Below are positions 1-11,388 of a DNA stretch of 64,000 nt, one piece after another. A program made the position numbers and the translations under genes. The stretch's first letter is position 1; every line of letters begins with the position of its first letter. The stretch is from Volutella citrinella (taxonomy: Eukaryota; Ascomycota; Sordariomycetes; Hypocreales; Nectriaceae): NCBI GenBank assembly GCA_034401135.1, contig JAWZSP010000009.1, forward strand, positions 744,001-808,000, in the 5' to 3' direction. The notes below the pieces were generated by a model, which saw only the letters and a list, made by a program, of their open reading frames with translations, ran no database searches and had not been told where the DNA came from.

Positions 1-805
1 ACCCGTTCTGGATGAGATAGAGAAACGTGGGACTGTCGCCCTCCATCACGAAGGCGTAGTCCGGGTACTCGGCACCCAGAGGGCCTAGCTGAATGTTTTC
101 CGTAAGCCAATCCTGCTTGACCTTTGTTGGGTCTGGGCCGCCCGCGTCCATGGACGGGAACAGGGTGTCGCCCGAGATGCCGGTCCAAGCCGCCAGGGAG
201 TACTCGTTCCAGCCGTGCAGCGAAGCGATGTAAAAAATATCGGGCCAGGTTACCCGGATCCAAATGGCAGAGTCGTCCTGGTCGCTGATGGCGTAAATGC
301 GCAACTTGGCACGGAGGCGTGCAGCTTCGGATTCCGATCGAGTACGGTGAACATGCTGCAGGGCCTGGGCTATGACATTGGCACCTCCCCAGCCGAGCAC
401 CCAGAGAGGGTCTTCTGAATCATCCAGAGCCTTAATTAGCAGCTCAGCACCTGAACTAAGCGGCACGCCGTCTGCCAGTGCCTCCTTGCCGTAGAGCGGA
501 GGGCCTGATTTGATAAGCGATAGAAGATGATCGCACGACGGGTACTGGTTGTCGGCGTGCACGTTGGCGTTCAGGTTGTCGACGACCTTGCCATAGGCCT
601 TGACGATTCGCTCCATGTCTTCAGGGTGGACATTACCCCTCATCCACGTTGATGTGACGGCGACAAGGCCCTTGATGTCGAATTCGTTGCCATAGAGAAG
701 GAATCTGCAGAGCGACTCCGCATCGTCGGGCTCGTTGGATATGTCGGAAGTCACAAACACGCGCGGCTTCGAGGTGCACTTGCGGAGTGTCTCCTGGCGA
801 GCCAT
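1..805 (-). CDS. DUF1593 / nucleoside-hydrolase-like protein (partial, C-terminus off window)
   Basis: This is the N-terminal 268 codons of an uninterrupted reading frame that starts at ATG 805-803 and runs off the left edge. The N-terminus reads PRVFVTSDISNEPDDAES, followed by a segment with FLLYGNEFDIKGLVAVTS and later LWVLGWGGANVIAQAL and IYAISDQDDSAIWIR. This pattern is typical of the DUF1593 family, proteins with a nucleoside-hydrolase-like fold whose early Asp-rich motif matches the metal/ribose site of that fold. Family function is poorly defined; some members are annotated as cellulose-binding. No signal peptide is evident at this start, so cytosolic location is inferred. No intron is needed in the visible part. 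The family call is fairly secure; substrate is unknown. Confidence 0.8.
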   Translation of the reverse strand, partial: MARQETLRKCTSKPRVFVTSDISNEPDDAESLCRFLLYGNEFDIKGLVAVTSTWMRGNVHPEDMERIVKAYGKVVDNLNANVHADNQYPSCDHLLSLIKSGPPLYGKEALADGVPLSSGAELLIKALDDSEDPLWVLGWGGANVIAQALQHVHRTRSESEAARLRAKLRIYAISDQDDSAIWIRVTWPDIFYIASLHGWNEYSLAAWTGISGDTLFPSMDAGGPDPTKVKQDWLTENIQLGPLGAEYPDYAFVMEGDSPTFLYLIQNG

Positions 806-1924
806 GATGGCGTATGTTTATGGTAGCGAGGGATTTGCAAGGGGATCAAGTGCTTCTCGCTACAATGACAGTGCGTGAAGTGGAAGAGTTATATTTCTAG
901 AGTGGCGTACGAATCAGGAAGGACGGAACGCCGCTACTGGGTTGATCCACTTGGAGGGGCCTGACCAGTAATGACAGGACCCGAAGCTCCGTTTTTGGCC
1001 TTGACTCGGGGCATTTTGTTGCTGGGTTTGACATGAGGGCGGTAAAAACTACCAAATCGGCCACCTCGGATGCATCCCCAGCAGAACTCTCGGATCAAAA
1101 TCCGGGGACCCCTCACATTTCGGGAGGTGGAGGTGGAGACCCAAAGCGTCCGTAGAACATACGATGATGCTGGTAAAGGATCTTGTCCAGTCGGATGAGA
1201 ATTGCTCGCCTAGATCTTACGTGTAAGACATCTTTCTCCATTACACAACTACGCACTCACTCCAAGCTCCAACATCTGCTTCTGCCATAATTCGCCAATT
1301 TATGCCACTCTGGATATCTTTCGCAAGCCCGCGACCGCCCCGATTCGCATTCTCTTGGCGACCAGCCTCTGCCTATCCACGCCACACCAACCCACCAAGG
1401 CTCTCCTACCTACCAAGAAACTTTCAGCTCGCCAATATATTTGCCATGATCTCGTCAAGCGCTCAAAGGCCTTCTCGGCCGCATGACACCTGAGGACAGA
1501 TTGCGCTGTGGACCATGACATGGTGCATAAATGATGCTGAGCTTCTTGGGCCGATCGCGGCCGCATAATCGCCAACAGCTCCAGGCTTTGGTTGGTGCCG
1601 TCAAATGGTCCATGCCTTTGGAGGCAGGAGGGGCTCTGTGCCTTGACTCCAAAGGAAAAGGCTGGTGACATTTTTTTGCCTCTTGGCCCGCGACAGCGCG
1701 TCATTAGCCTTTGGAGGAAATCAATCTCCACGGCTTACCCCGCGATGAGCGAGTCCATGACCAACACCCGGCCCGGTCAGCGCCCTATTCTTACACGGGC
1801 GTATTTGAGGAGAAACGACAGGGCGCAAAAATTCCTGCATCTTCTCATCTTCGTTCTCGCCAGTTCTCAAGGAGTGGTGACGAACTAAGCATCTACCTGG
1901 GTCTCAAAAAGCAGTACTTTGACA
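806..1924. other. gene-free stretch between divergent genes
   Basis: About 1.1 kb separates the divergent DUF1593-type and amine oxidase genes. Open frames here overlap in several frames on both strands and carry no recognisable motif, so I call none. It should hold both promoters. Confidence 0.6.
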
Positions 1925-4136
1925 ATGTCGCCGACAATCCCTCACCCGTTCGACGCTCTTGGGCCCGAGGAAATCTCTCGGGTGTGTCTCCCCCCCCCCC
2001 CCCCCCCCCCCCCAGTTGCCTTGCTAACTAACCTCTCCTTTAGGCTTCAAGCATCGTTCGTCCGCATTTCGGGGGACAGGAACCCAATTTCCGCGTCATC
2101 AGCTTGCTAGAACCGCCCAAGAAGGAGATGATAGCATTCCTTGACGAGGAGCATCACAGACCATCAAGAGTCAAGCGCCCTACCCGCTACGCCAGGGTCG
2201 AGGTCATTATCAAAGGCAGTCGCGACGAAAATCAACTTTTCGAGCTTATCGTTGACCTTGACCATGAAACCGTGACTCAGAAGCAACATGTCCAGGGCAA
2301 GCATACCTTCATCGATGCCGACTACATGAAGGCTGTTGAGAAGGCCTGCCTGGCCAACGAAGACGTCCAAGCAGAGATCCGAGCCCTCGACCTTCCCCCG
2401 GGTGCCAGCGTTGTTGTTGAGCCGTGGGCCTATGCGACAGATGGGATGAACGACATGACGAATCGAATCTCCATGGTAGGACATCCAGTCGTGTCCCTGA
2501 CCCACTGTGTTCCTGTCTCAAGCTTACCTTTTAGTGCTGGTTCTATCTCCGTTTGATGGAACATGAGGATGCAAACTACTACGCATACCCGCTCGACATC
2601 TGCGCCGAAGTCTCTGAGGAACTCGAGGTCACCAAGGTCTATCGCCTACCTACGAGGCCGGACGAGAGGATCAATCACGAGAAGAGGCCCTTTGACCGCC
2701 GCAGGATCCATCCCACCGCTACAAGCGAGTACCACCCTGACCTGCGGATCCCAGAGAGAACAACCACAAAGCCATACCAGGTTGTGCAGCCTGAGGGCCC
2801 ATCGTTTGACATCCAGGGGAACCATGTGCAATGGGAGAAGTGGAATTTCCGCGTGGGCTTCAATTACCGGGAGGGTTTAACTGTCCACGACATCCGCTAC
2901 GATAACCGGAGCCTCTTCTACCGCCTGTCACTTGGCGAGATGTTTGTGCCGTATGGAGACCCGCGAGCCCCTTATCCCCGCAAAGCTGCCTTTGACCTTG
3001 GCAACGACGGTGCGGGAGTCAACGCCAACAACCTGCAGCTTGGATGTGATTGCCTTGGTAGGATACCGAGTCCCCGTCATGAAACCCTGCTAACGGTCCC
3101 AGGAACGATCAAATATTTTGATGCGTATCTCAACACGCCCTCTGGTGATCCACTGAAGCTCCCCAATGTTGTGTGTTGCCACGAACAAGACGACGGCATC
3201 CTCTGGAAGCACACGAACTTCCGCACACAGAATGCGGTGGTTACTCGCTCCCGCATTCTCGTCTTACAAACTATCATAACTGTCAGCAACTACGAGTACA
3301 TCTTTGCGTGGCACTTCTCACAAGACGCCTCCATCTCATACGAAGTCCGGGCTACTGGTATTCTGTCCACAGTGCCCTCTGACGTCGGCGTCGAGAAGGT
3401 CCCTTATGGCACCATCGTTGCACCCGGCGTCCTAGCGCCCTACCACCAGCATTTGTTCTGTCTCAGAATCGACCCCGCAATCGAAGGCCACGCAAACTCC
3501 CTCGTCGTTGAGGAATCCAAGGCACTCCCGATAGACGACCCATCTGTCCACAACCCGTTTGGGGTCGGTTATGTCACCGAGAATACAGTCGTCGAGGAAG
3601 AGAGCGGCTTTGACCTCGATTTTGCAAAGAACCGCACCTTCAAGTTCGTCAATGAGAACAAAATAAACCCGACGACGAAGACTCCGGTCGGGTTCAAGCT
3701 CATCCCTTGCTACAGCCAGATGCTCCTGGCCCACCCAGACTCATACCACGCAAGGCGGTCCGAGTTTGCCCAGCATGCCGTATGGGTGACCCGGCACGAG
3801 GACCACGACCACTTCCCAGCTGGAAAATTCACGATGCAAAGCGCCGGTGGCGACGGTATTGCTTCTGCCATTGCGAAGCGTCGGAGCAACGGCACCGCTC
3901 AGTCTGTCAGAGACCAGGATATTGTCATCTGGCACACGTTTGGAGTTACCCATAATCCTCGTAGTGAGGATTTCCCTGTGATGCCAAGCGACAAACTGAC
4001 AGTAGGCCTGAAGCCAGTCAACTTCTTTTCCGGTAACCCGGGGTTGGATGTGGCCGTCTCTACGCAGGACAAGAACAAGAGCGTTTTGTATTCCGGGGAG
4101 AAGAAAGATGCAGCTTGCTGTCGTTCAAAACTCTGA
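1925..4136 (+). CDS. peroxisomal copper amine oxidase (primary-amine oxidase)
   Basis: The enzyme oxidatively deaminates primary amines to aldehyde, ammonia and H2O2 with copper and topaquinone (TPQ). Four exons with introns at 1982-2043, 2476-2534 and 3058-3102 give 681 residues, the usual length for fungal members. The start at ATG 1925 was chosen because exon 1 encodes the typical HPFDALGPEEI opening and splices in frame. The TPQ precursor is the first Tyr of NYEY (about residue 401). The catalytic base Asp lies in AAFDLGND (about 317). Copper ligands are HQH (about 452 and 454) and the His of THNPRSEDFP (about 621). This spacing matches yeast peroxisomal amine oxidases. The C-terminus is SKL, a PTS1 signal. 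The 45-bp third intron is divisible by three and open, so an unspliced model would wrongly add 15 residues. Intron 1 holds a 24-C run. The Zn2Cys6 gene at 4528 follows on the same strand. Confidence 0.95.
1990..2013 (+). repeat. homopolymer of 24 C inside intron 1 of the amine oxidase
   Basis: The intron starts GTGTGT at 1982 and enters an uninterrupted run of 24 C eight bases later. The tract ends in CAG, which mimics a 3' splice site, but the in-frame acceptor is the TTTAG at 2039-2043, preceded by CTAACTAAC. Tract length is probably slippage-prone and may also be a sequencing artefact. Confidence 0.9.
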
Positions 4137-4527
4137 TATGAAGCAAGAAGTCTATAGACTAAGTGTCATTGCGGGATTGGCGTTCGAGTAGAAGCGCCAC
4201 GTTTAAACTCATACAGTGCTTGCACAACCACCTCCTTTTCATCACCTCCTCTTTCCCTTTATAGTACGTTTTAGATGGAATTCATCAAAGCCATCGTGAC
4301 AGCTCAAGCTCCTACAGGTAGTAGAGGGATTGATGAATGGGGAGTATTGAATACGGTGAATACGATGTTCTAGGGTAATCGTTATCAAGAGCGGGCCGGG
4401 AAATAGTCCGACACATCAGCGTGGGTTTCATCACTAGCGCCAACTTGGGCTGTGCACACGGATCAACCTGCCTCTGTAATCAGCATGCCGTCATCTCACT
4501 CCACCGGGGCGTCGCAGGTAGAGCGCA
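4137..4527. other. gene-free stretch
   Basis: About 390 bp lies between the amine oxidase stop and the downstream Zn2Cys6 start on the same strand. It presumably carries the terminator of the first and the promoter of the second; I recognise no specific element. Confidence 0.5.
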
Positions 4528-6507
4528 ATGACGAAGTTTATAGATGGTCTTCCTAGCAGAGTCAAGTCAGTGTCGTCACCGAAAGGCTGCCAGCCTACTG
4601 ACCAAGCCAGATCCATTTCTCCAGCCAGTTCTGGCGAGTCGGCGGAGACTCAGGCATCTGAGCCTAAGAAGCCCAAGAACACGCGCAAAAGCGCCTTCAA
4701 GGTGCGGACCGGATGTATCACATGCAAGAAGCGCCACGTAAAATGCGACGAGGCCCGGCCCCAGTGCGGGAACTGCGTCAGAGGCAAGCGACAATGTGAA
4801 GGGTACGCATCAAAGCCGGCCAACCACCCCTCAAAGGCGGGCCAGCTATGCTGGGATTCTAGACAGACGGAGAAGAGAGCGGTGGCAAGAAGCACGCCGG
4901 CCGCCGATTCGGCCCTCTTCTCTGACAGTGTCGATTTTAGAGACATCCATGCCGTCCGGTATTTCAACGAGTTTGTTGCGCTTATGCAAGACCCCTGGAT
5001 TGCAGCGGCATCCCAGTCGACAGCGAATCTCTGGGGGACCATTATGCCACAGCTTGCGAGGAGCAATGAAACACTTCGCCATGCAGCCGTTGGGATAGGG
5101 GGCATGAGCATATCCGAGAGCCAGAAAGCGGCGACAGCATCACCGGGAGACCAGTTGGCGCGTGTGGCAGATGAGCACTACGTCCGGGCCATCAATCACT
5201 ACTGCCAGTCTCTGAAGCTGTTGAACGAAAACCCCTCAAGCCTGGATGCGCTTATACTCGCATTGCTCTCCATAACCTTTGAAACATTGCAAGGCAACTA
5301 CAAGGCTCCCCCGGATCACGTCAACCATGCGATGACGCTGCTCCTGACCCTCCTGACGGAGGACGACTCCGGTCGCGAGATGGCGGGGATGGCACCCCGG
5401 CCGAAACCTGTTATACAGGCTGTTGCGGGAGTATTTACTTCCCTTGCATCTCAAGCACGCGTGATTCTTCGCGGCAGGGTCGGACAAGGGCCGTCGATGC
5501 CCAACTTTGCAAAGATGCTCGAGGTCAAGAAGCACACGATGGAGACTTTTCTCGTTCTACTTGTCCAGCTCGAGAAACTATCCGCCAGCGAGGACAAGAT
5601 CCCCAAACTGTTTGACACGCTTGACGAGTTTGAAGCTCACCTTGCCGTCATCCGCCACAGGCACGCGGCCATCGGGCCCATGATTGTCAACACCATCACT
5701 GCATCTGGAATCCTGAAGGCCACGGAGGGAGAGCTGATTGACGACTTCTTCCGCCAGTTTCTTGGGCATCCCGAGATTGTGGGATTCTACACTAACTCGA
5801 GAAAACAAATGGATGTCATGTATGCGGCCTTCTTGCCGCTCTTCAACAAGATTGCAACCACCGGCGCCGGGACGCCACTGTATCTGAGAGCACTACACCT
5901 CAGGATGCAGTTCTTGCAGATTTACGGCTTCGAAAACCCGCCGCAATTCCTAGACTTTGGGACACTAAACGCCGTCACGCCCGTTTTCCGCGAATACCTC
6001 TCCGTCGTGCGGACGACGCTGGCCGAGTCCACGACGCAGGGCAGGCCAATCGCGAGAAGAATAGCACTCGAATCATGTGTGACGAATCACTTGGTTCTGA
6101 TTGCGTACTTTTGCCGAGACCCCATCGTGCGTGACGAGGCCGTCAGCATGTTGAAGGACTACCCCGGCCAGGACGGCCTCTGGAGAACGCAGGCCCTCTA
6201 CGTTGTAGCGGTCAAGAACCAGGAGATTGAGCGGGCGACCGCAGCGGCTGTGAGCGACCCCTACGAGCAATGGACTAGGCTGTGGCGCCGAGAGTACGTC
6301 TTTGAGGATGGCGGAAGTCGGATTCTGATGCGCCACATGCGTAAGGTCCCAGAGACTGGGCAATGGGAGATGGTGGAAGAAGCGGCAGAGAACTTGGACA
6401 AGCCCGAAGATGTGGTGTGGGTTCCACAGCCGTTGACTGGGTATGGGAGTCTCATTCTGGGAGATTTTGTCTCCATGTCTATTCCTCATGCTGATGGCGA
6501 GATGTAG
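4528..6507 (+). CDS. Zn2Cys6 transcription factor
   Basis: This single-exon gene encodes 659 residues. A fungal binuclear zinc cluster occupies residues 63-90 with cysteines at 63, 66, 73, 80, 83 and 90 (C-x2-C-x6-C-x6-C-x2-C-x6-C), preceded by a basic, Ser/Lys-rich region. The remaining ~550 residues resemble the helical fungal regulatory region (Fungal_trans_2-like), with stretches such as [18 protein letters not shown] near residue 135. It probably acts in the nucleus as a pathway-specific regulator. It lies 391 bp downstream of the copper amine oxidase on the same strand and converges on the ABC transporter, 132 bp away. Control of either neighbour is a guess. The ATG at 4528 gives a complete cluster and needs no intron. 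Confidence 0.9.
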   Translation: MTKFIDGLPSRVKSVSSPKGCQPTDQARSISPASSGESAETQASEPKKPKNTRKSAFKVRTGCITCKKRHVKCDEARPQCGNCVRGKRQCEGYASKPANHPSKAGQLCWDSRQTEKRAVARSTPAADSALFSDSVDFRDIHAVRYFNEFVALMQDPWIAAASQSTANLWGTIMPQLARSNETLRHAAVGIGGMSISESQKAATASPGDQLARVADEHYVRAINHYCQSLKLLNENPSSLDALILALLSITFETLQGNYKAPPDHVNHAMTLLLTLLTEDDSGREMAGMAPRPKPVIQAVAGVFTSLASQARVILRGRVGQGPSMPNFAKMLEVKKHTMETFLVLLVQLEKLSASEDKIPKLFDTLDEFEAHLAVIRHRHAAIGPMIVNTITASGILKATEGELIDDFFRQFLGHPEIVGFYTNSRKQMDVMYAAFLPLFNKIATTGAGTPLYLRALHLRMQFLQIYGFENPPQFLDFGTLNAVTPVFREYLSVVRTTLAESTTQGRPIARRIALESCVTNHLVLIAYFCRDPIVRDEAVSMLKDYPGQDGLWRTQALYVVAVKNQEIERATAAAVSDPYEQWTRLWRREYVFEDGGSRILMRHMRKVPETGQWEMVEEAAENLDKPEDVVWVPQPLTGYGSLILGDFVSMSIPHADGEM

Positions 6508-6639
6508 TATCAAAGGACCCTTCTGGATGGCTTCCTCCAGTATAGTCTAGTGTGCACGAACTTTATAGAAACAAAGGGAAATGGGATATTAGTCTATGAA
6601 AGAAAAGAATGAGATTAATGATTGTCAAGTCCCCCGCCT

Positions 6640-9600
6640 TTATTGATCAAGAGCCTGGCTCTGACACATGCTCCAATAAACACCCCTCCTCGAGAGCAGC
6701 TCGTCGTGCGTCCCCTTCTCCACCACCCTGCCCTCGTCAAACACAAAGATGACATCGGCACTCTGGATCGTTGACAGCCTATGTGCCACGGCAATCATGG
6801 TCCGCCCGACCCGCGCCTTCTCCAGCGAGGCCTGGATAATCTTCTCCGACTCGGAATCCAGCGCCGACGTCGCCTCATCCAGGAGCAGGATCCTGGGGTT
6901 CCTGATGAGGGCGCGGGCGATTGCGATGCGCTGCTTCTGGCCGCCAGACATTGAGACGCCCTTGTGACCGACGTCGGTGTTGTAGCCCTCGGGCAGGGAA
7001 ACGATGAAGTCGTGAATGGATGCGTCGCGGCACACGGCGTGGAGTTGCTCGTCTGATACGCTAGTAGGGTCCGGGACGCCAAGCAGGATATTGTCTCTCA
7101 CGCTTCCCTTGAACATGACGGGCTCCTGCGACACGAGGGAGAGATTCTGACGGTATTCGTACACTGGAAGGTCTTGGATGTTGACTCCGTTGCATAGGAC
7201 CGAGCCCTCGCTGCGTTCCACGTCGTAAAACCGTTCCAGCAGAGATATCATGGTGGTCTTGCCACACCCGGACGGCCCGACAAATGCGGCAAACTGGCCC
7301 TTCTCAATAGAGAGATTCAGGTCGTTGAAGATCTGAACAGGGCGAGTGGGGTACCTAAACGACACATTTCGCAACTCGATGTGAACACCCTCACTCGAGT
7401 CGAACGGGTTGACGCCCGCGGCAACGGCTGGGGCTGCGCTCTCCTTGCTGGATTCCTGCATATCCAAGATCCGATTTGCTGCCGTCGTCGCCTGGGCAGC
7501 ACCCGGGGCGACGGACAAGATTTGCCCTGCCGCCTCGGCGCCCTGGATGACAGCCATGAAGCAGACGAAGAAGGCCTCCATGCCGAATTCACCACTGGCC
7601 ATTTGCCTCCCGCCGTACCAAAAGACCAACGCCTGGCACCCGATTCCGACGCTATCGGCAAAGCCGTACAGTATCGAAGTCCAGCGAGCCTTGCGCAGGG
7701 CCGTATCGACGTGACCGGTCAGGAGCTTCTGGTACCGATCGTTGATGGAGTCCTCCATCGTGAGCGCCGTGACAGTGCGGATGGCCTCGACGGCTTCGGT
7801 GGCAAACTGCGAGCTCTCGAAGAAGACGGCCGAATTCATCTCGTCAAACAACATCTCGTGCCGATACTTCCACCAGCCGGCCGCGATCATGACGGGCATG
7901 GTGACGAGCGAGGCGATGAGGCCGAGCTTCCAGGCGAAGGTGATGGAGATTGCGGCGCACCCGATGAAGATGAAGACGCCGGAAACTACCAGTGCCATGT
8001 TCAACCCCAGCAACTCCTCTAACTGCTTCGCATCGCCCGAGACCCGGGAGCTCAGGGCGCCGTGGGAGTTTGCGTCGCGGTCGAAGAAGGATATCCTTTG
8101 GGCCACCATGTCGGAGAAGTACTGGACCTTGTAGGCAGCGCTCACTTGATACTGCACGTAGCCCGCCACCCAGCCGACTACCAGCCATGAAATTCCAAGC
8201 CCGCCGGCCAGAGCCAACCAGACGAGACCCCAGCGGTTGCCCTCCTTGGTCGCCTTGCCGATGTCGAGAATGAAGAGGCCAATCGACTTGGAGAAGAGCC
8301 ACGCCTGGACGGGTGTCGCGGCTGCGGTAGCCATGGAGAAGACAACGACGCCAATGTAAAAGGGCCACTGCGACTTGCGTTGGTATAGCAGCTTGCCAAA
8401 GCTGTTGATGAGGTTGCGGGGTTTCTTGTCCTGATCTTGAACGGCATCGTCCACGCTCTCCGCCACAACTTCGTCTGTCTGAGCAGCCTCTTCCGACTCC
8501 ACCTCCACGTGCTTTTCCGACGCAGTGACGGCCGTACTTGGCTCATCGGACATTGAAAGCCGCAGAGCCTGTGCTCTGACGAGACCGCTGTAGACTCCGG
8601 ACTCGTTTGCCATCAGACTCTGGTGCGTTCCCTCCTCCACTGCCCGCCCGCTTTGCAGGACGACGATGTTGTCGGCGTTCTTGATTGTGGACAAGCGATG
8701 GGCAATCGTGATGGTGGTGCGGCCTTGAGAGACCCTGTCCAGTGCGGCCTGGACGAGACGCTCGCTCTTGACATCGATGGCGCTGGTGGCTTCGTCGAGG
8801 ATAATGATTTGTGGCTTCTTGATGATACTCCTGGCAATGGCGATTCGCTGCTTCTGGCCGCCAGACAGCTTTATGCCGCCATCTCCTACTTGAGTGTCAT
8901 AGCCCTGTCAAATTGTCAGTGAAAGCCCCTTGTTAGATCTCGTTGCTGCGAGGGAGGACTTACATCAGGCAAACGGGAGATGAACTCGTGCGCATAAGAT
9001 TCTTTGCAGGCCTCTTCAACCAGCTTTCTCTTCGCCTCTTCAGTCTCATCCACCAAGTTGGTACCGACAAGGCCGTTTGCGACGTTTTTATAGATGCTGT
9101 CGTTGTATAGGAACGGCTCCTGCTGAACGAGGCCAATCTGAGTTCTCCACCACTTGAGGTCGAGTTCGTCCAGCTCATGCCCCCCGACCGTGATAGTTCC
9201 AGATAGCTTGGGCTTAGCCGGTGACGCAAGGCTCTCCTTGGACTGCTTGGCCTCGCTCTCGTCGCTATCTGCGGGCTTCTTTGGCGCAGCGGCTACTACA
9301 CGTTGCAAGACTTGTGGCTCTTTCAACGAGTACCAACGCTCCAGCAAGCCCACAATTGTGCTCTTCCCTGAGCCCGACGGGCCTACAAGGGCAGTGGTCT
9401 GGCCAGAGCGCAGGCGGAAGCTCAGTCCATCCAGGACGGTAACGCCGGGCCGGCCGGGGTACTCAAACGTCACGTCATTGAAGACCAAATCCTCAGATGC
9501 AATGTCTGGACGGAGGGAGCCTGACTTCGGGGGTGGTGCGTCGATGACAACGAAGAACTCGCAAGCAGCCGTCATTGCCTTGCCGACGGCTATCAGCGGC

Positions 9601-10646
9601 GTCACAATGCGTTCGATGGATGTCAGCATCAGCATGATGCACATGATGACGACAATGACAGTGCCTGCATTTGGAAGGGCACCCTCGGTATATCTCTTGA
9701 GGCCGTACCAGAACGCAAGGCCATAGGCGCCCGTGATGCCGAAGAACTAGACAAGTTAGCATTTTGGCTTGAAACGGGGACACATTGCACCTACGACAAA
9801 TCCCATTTGCATGCCCGTGAATGGGGCAATCTTCAGTCCCTCCTTCAGGGCCTCATTGACAAATACTTGGTAACGCGCAATCGCCTTGCTCTGAGCGCCA
9901 CAGGACAAGATCAACCTGATGCCGCTAATGGCCTCGCTCGCAACGCCAGTAGCCTTTGTATCTGCCTTGATCGTCGCGTTTTGGCCCTTGATGAGGACAG
10001 GTGTGTTGAGAGCCAGGACCAGCATCATGTATAGAATGAGAGACGCCGAAACGAGCGCCAGGTCCCAGCTCCACACAAAGGCAATGATAAGAGAGGCCCA
10101 GATGGTTCCATTGTACTCGAGAAAGGTGCCGAGCCGCTCAGAGATACCGAGCTGAAGGGTGTTTGCCGTCGTGGTGATGCTGGCGGCCGGGGCGCCGGTA
10201 GGCATGGAGTCGATGGTCTGGATAGACTGGGCGAGGAGCGACTGCAGATAGTGCAGGCGGATGGCGGATGAGAGGCGGATGCCGATCATTCGGAAGCAGA
10301 ACTTGTTGATGGAGTTGAGGGCCCAGCGACCGAGGAACAGGGCCATGATGTACAGCGCTTGCTTGTTGAGGATGCCGTAGAAGCCCTCGAGGTTCATCTG
10401 CGACGTCGAGGCGAAGTTGGAGAAGTCGCCGACCAGTTGACCAAAGATGATGTTCATGAGGGGCATTGTAATACCGGCGCCCAGCGAAGCGACCGAGGCG
10501 ATGGCGTAGACGACGAAATCCCACTTGGTGGCATATCGAAATACTCGTAGATAATCGGCAAAGGAAGGGGTGCGCTCCTCGGGGTTGGTGGCACTGTCAG
10601 GCGCTGGCTCGGGGGCCGCCTTGTCTGGCTCGGATTTTTCGGCCAT
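6640..10646 (-). CDS. ABCB-type full ABC transporter (multidrug-resistance / a-factor-exporter like)
   Basis: Two introns (9794-9747 and 8963-8905) give 1299 residues in the TMD-NBD-TMD-NBD layout of P-glycoprotein-like plasma-membrane exporters. NBD1 has Walker A GPSGSGKST, signature LSGGQKQRIAIARS and Walker B IIILDEATSAID. NBD2 has GPSGCGKTT, MSGGQKQRIAIARA and ILLLDEATSALD. All ATPase motifs look intact. Between Walker A and the Q-loop of NBD1 there is an insert of about 35 residues rich in Ala, Lys, Ser and Glu (coded around 9200-9310), which is longer than usual. The N-terminus (MAEKSEPDK) is short and hydrophilic. Intron 1 is placed at GTC/gtaggt because that restores the GFVFFGITGAYGLAFWYG frame. 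It is divergent from the kinesin-like gene. Substrate cannot be told from sequence. Confidence 0.93.
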
Positions 10647-11388
10647 TGCGTTGTGGTGATGGTGATGAAGGCAGAGGCTCCTAGAGCAGAAATCATGTCA
10701 TGGCGAGGGAGACGGATTGAAATGGAGGAGGCAACTGCTATTAAATACATGGCCCCGAGGACTACATTAAAAAGCACCCAACCAGTAATTAAGCCTGGCG
10801 AACCCTTCAGGATGGTGTAGCATTGCCTCTTTGGGGAGTTTACGGTTGTCCCCACTTCGTAGACTGCCCCATGCGGGCTAGCGGCATTCGCGAGGCGATC
10901 AAACGTCATGAGGAACGTCAAAGGGGGGTAAGCAGAGGCGGGTTTTAGGCTTCGCATTACTACATAGTAATCATCGGAACAGTAATTTGCCCCATCTCTT
11001 TGGCGTGTTGCTGTGCATGTGTGCATCCGTCGCAGCATCCTGCCGTTATTTAGGTCCTTATTGGCTTGGATTGGCCGGCTGCTCCCGCTCGTACCCAGCA
11101 TTACCGCTTTGGGGTGTTTACGAGGAGGTGCGAGCTGATCCGTGCACACACTCTGGGCAGCTAACCGCCTTGGGACCATCCCCCTGGTGACCCACATCGC
11201 TTCGGTTCAGCTCTCAGGCACCCGACAATTACAGCCGCCTGGAGCTCAAAGTCGTGACAGGAGAAGGCACAAGCACACTCAGGCAGCAACTTGAGGGACA
11301 AGCAAACGCAGGCAGCAGCTCAAGGGACGGAAGATAAAGGACGCTTGAGTGCCTCGCCAGATTGCAGTTACCAGCGACCATCAACAAC
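10647..11388. promoter_or_regulatory. shared upstream region of divergent ABC transporter and kinesin-like genes
   Basis: About 740 bp separates two divergent start codons. Small open frames here lack motifs and are not called. It must contain both promoters; no specific operator is recognised. Confidence 0.5.

Noticed and set aside
1300..1731. 143-residue minus-strand open frame
   Set aside because: No motif, overlaps frames on both strands, and lies in the presumed promoter region of the amine oxidase.
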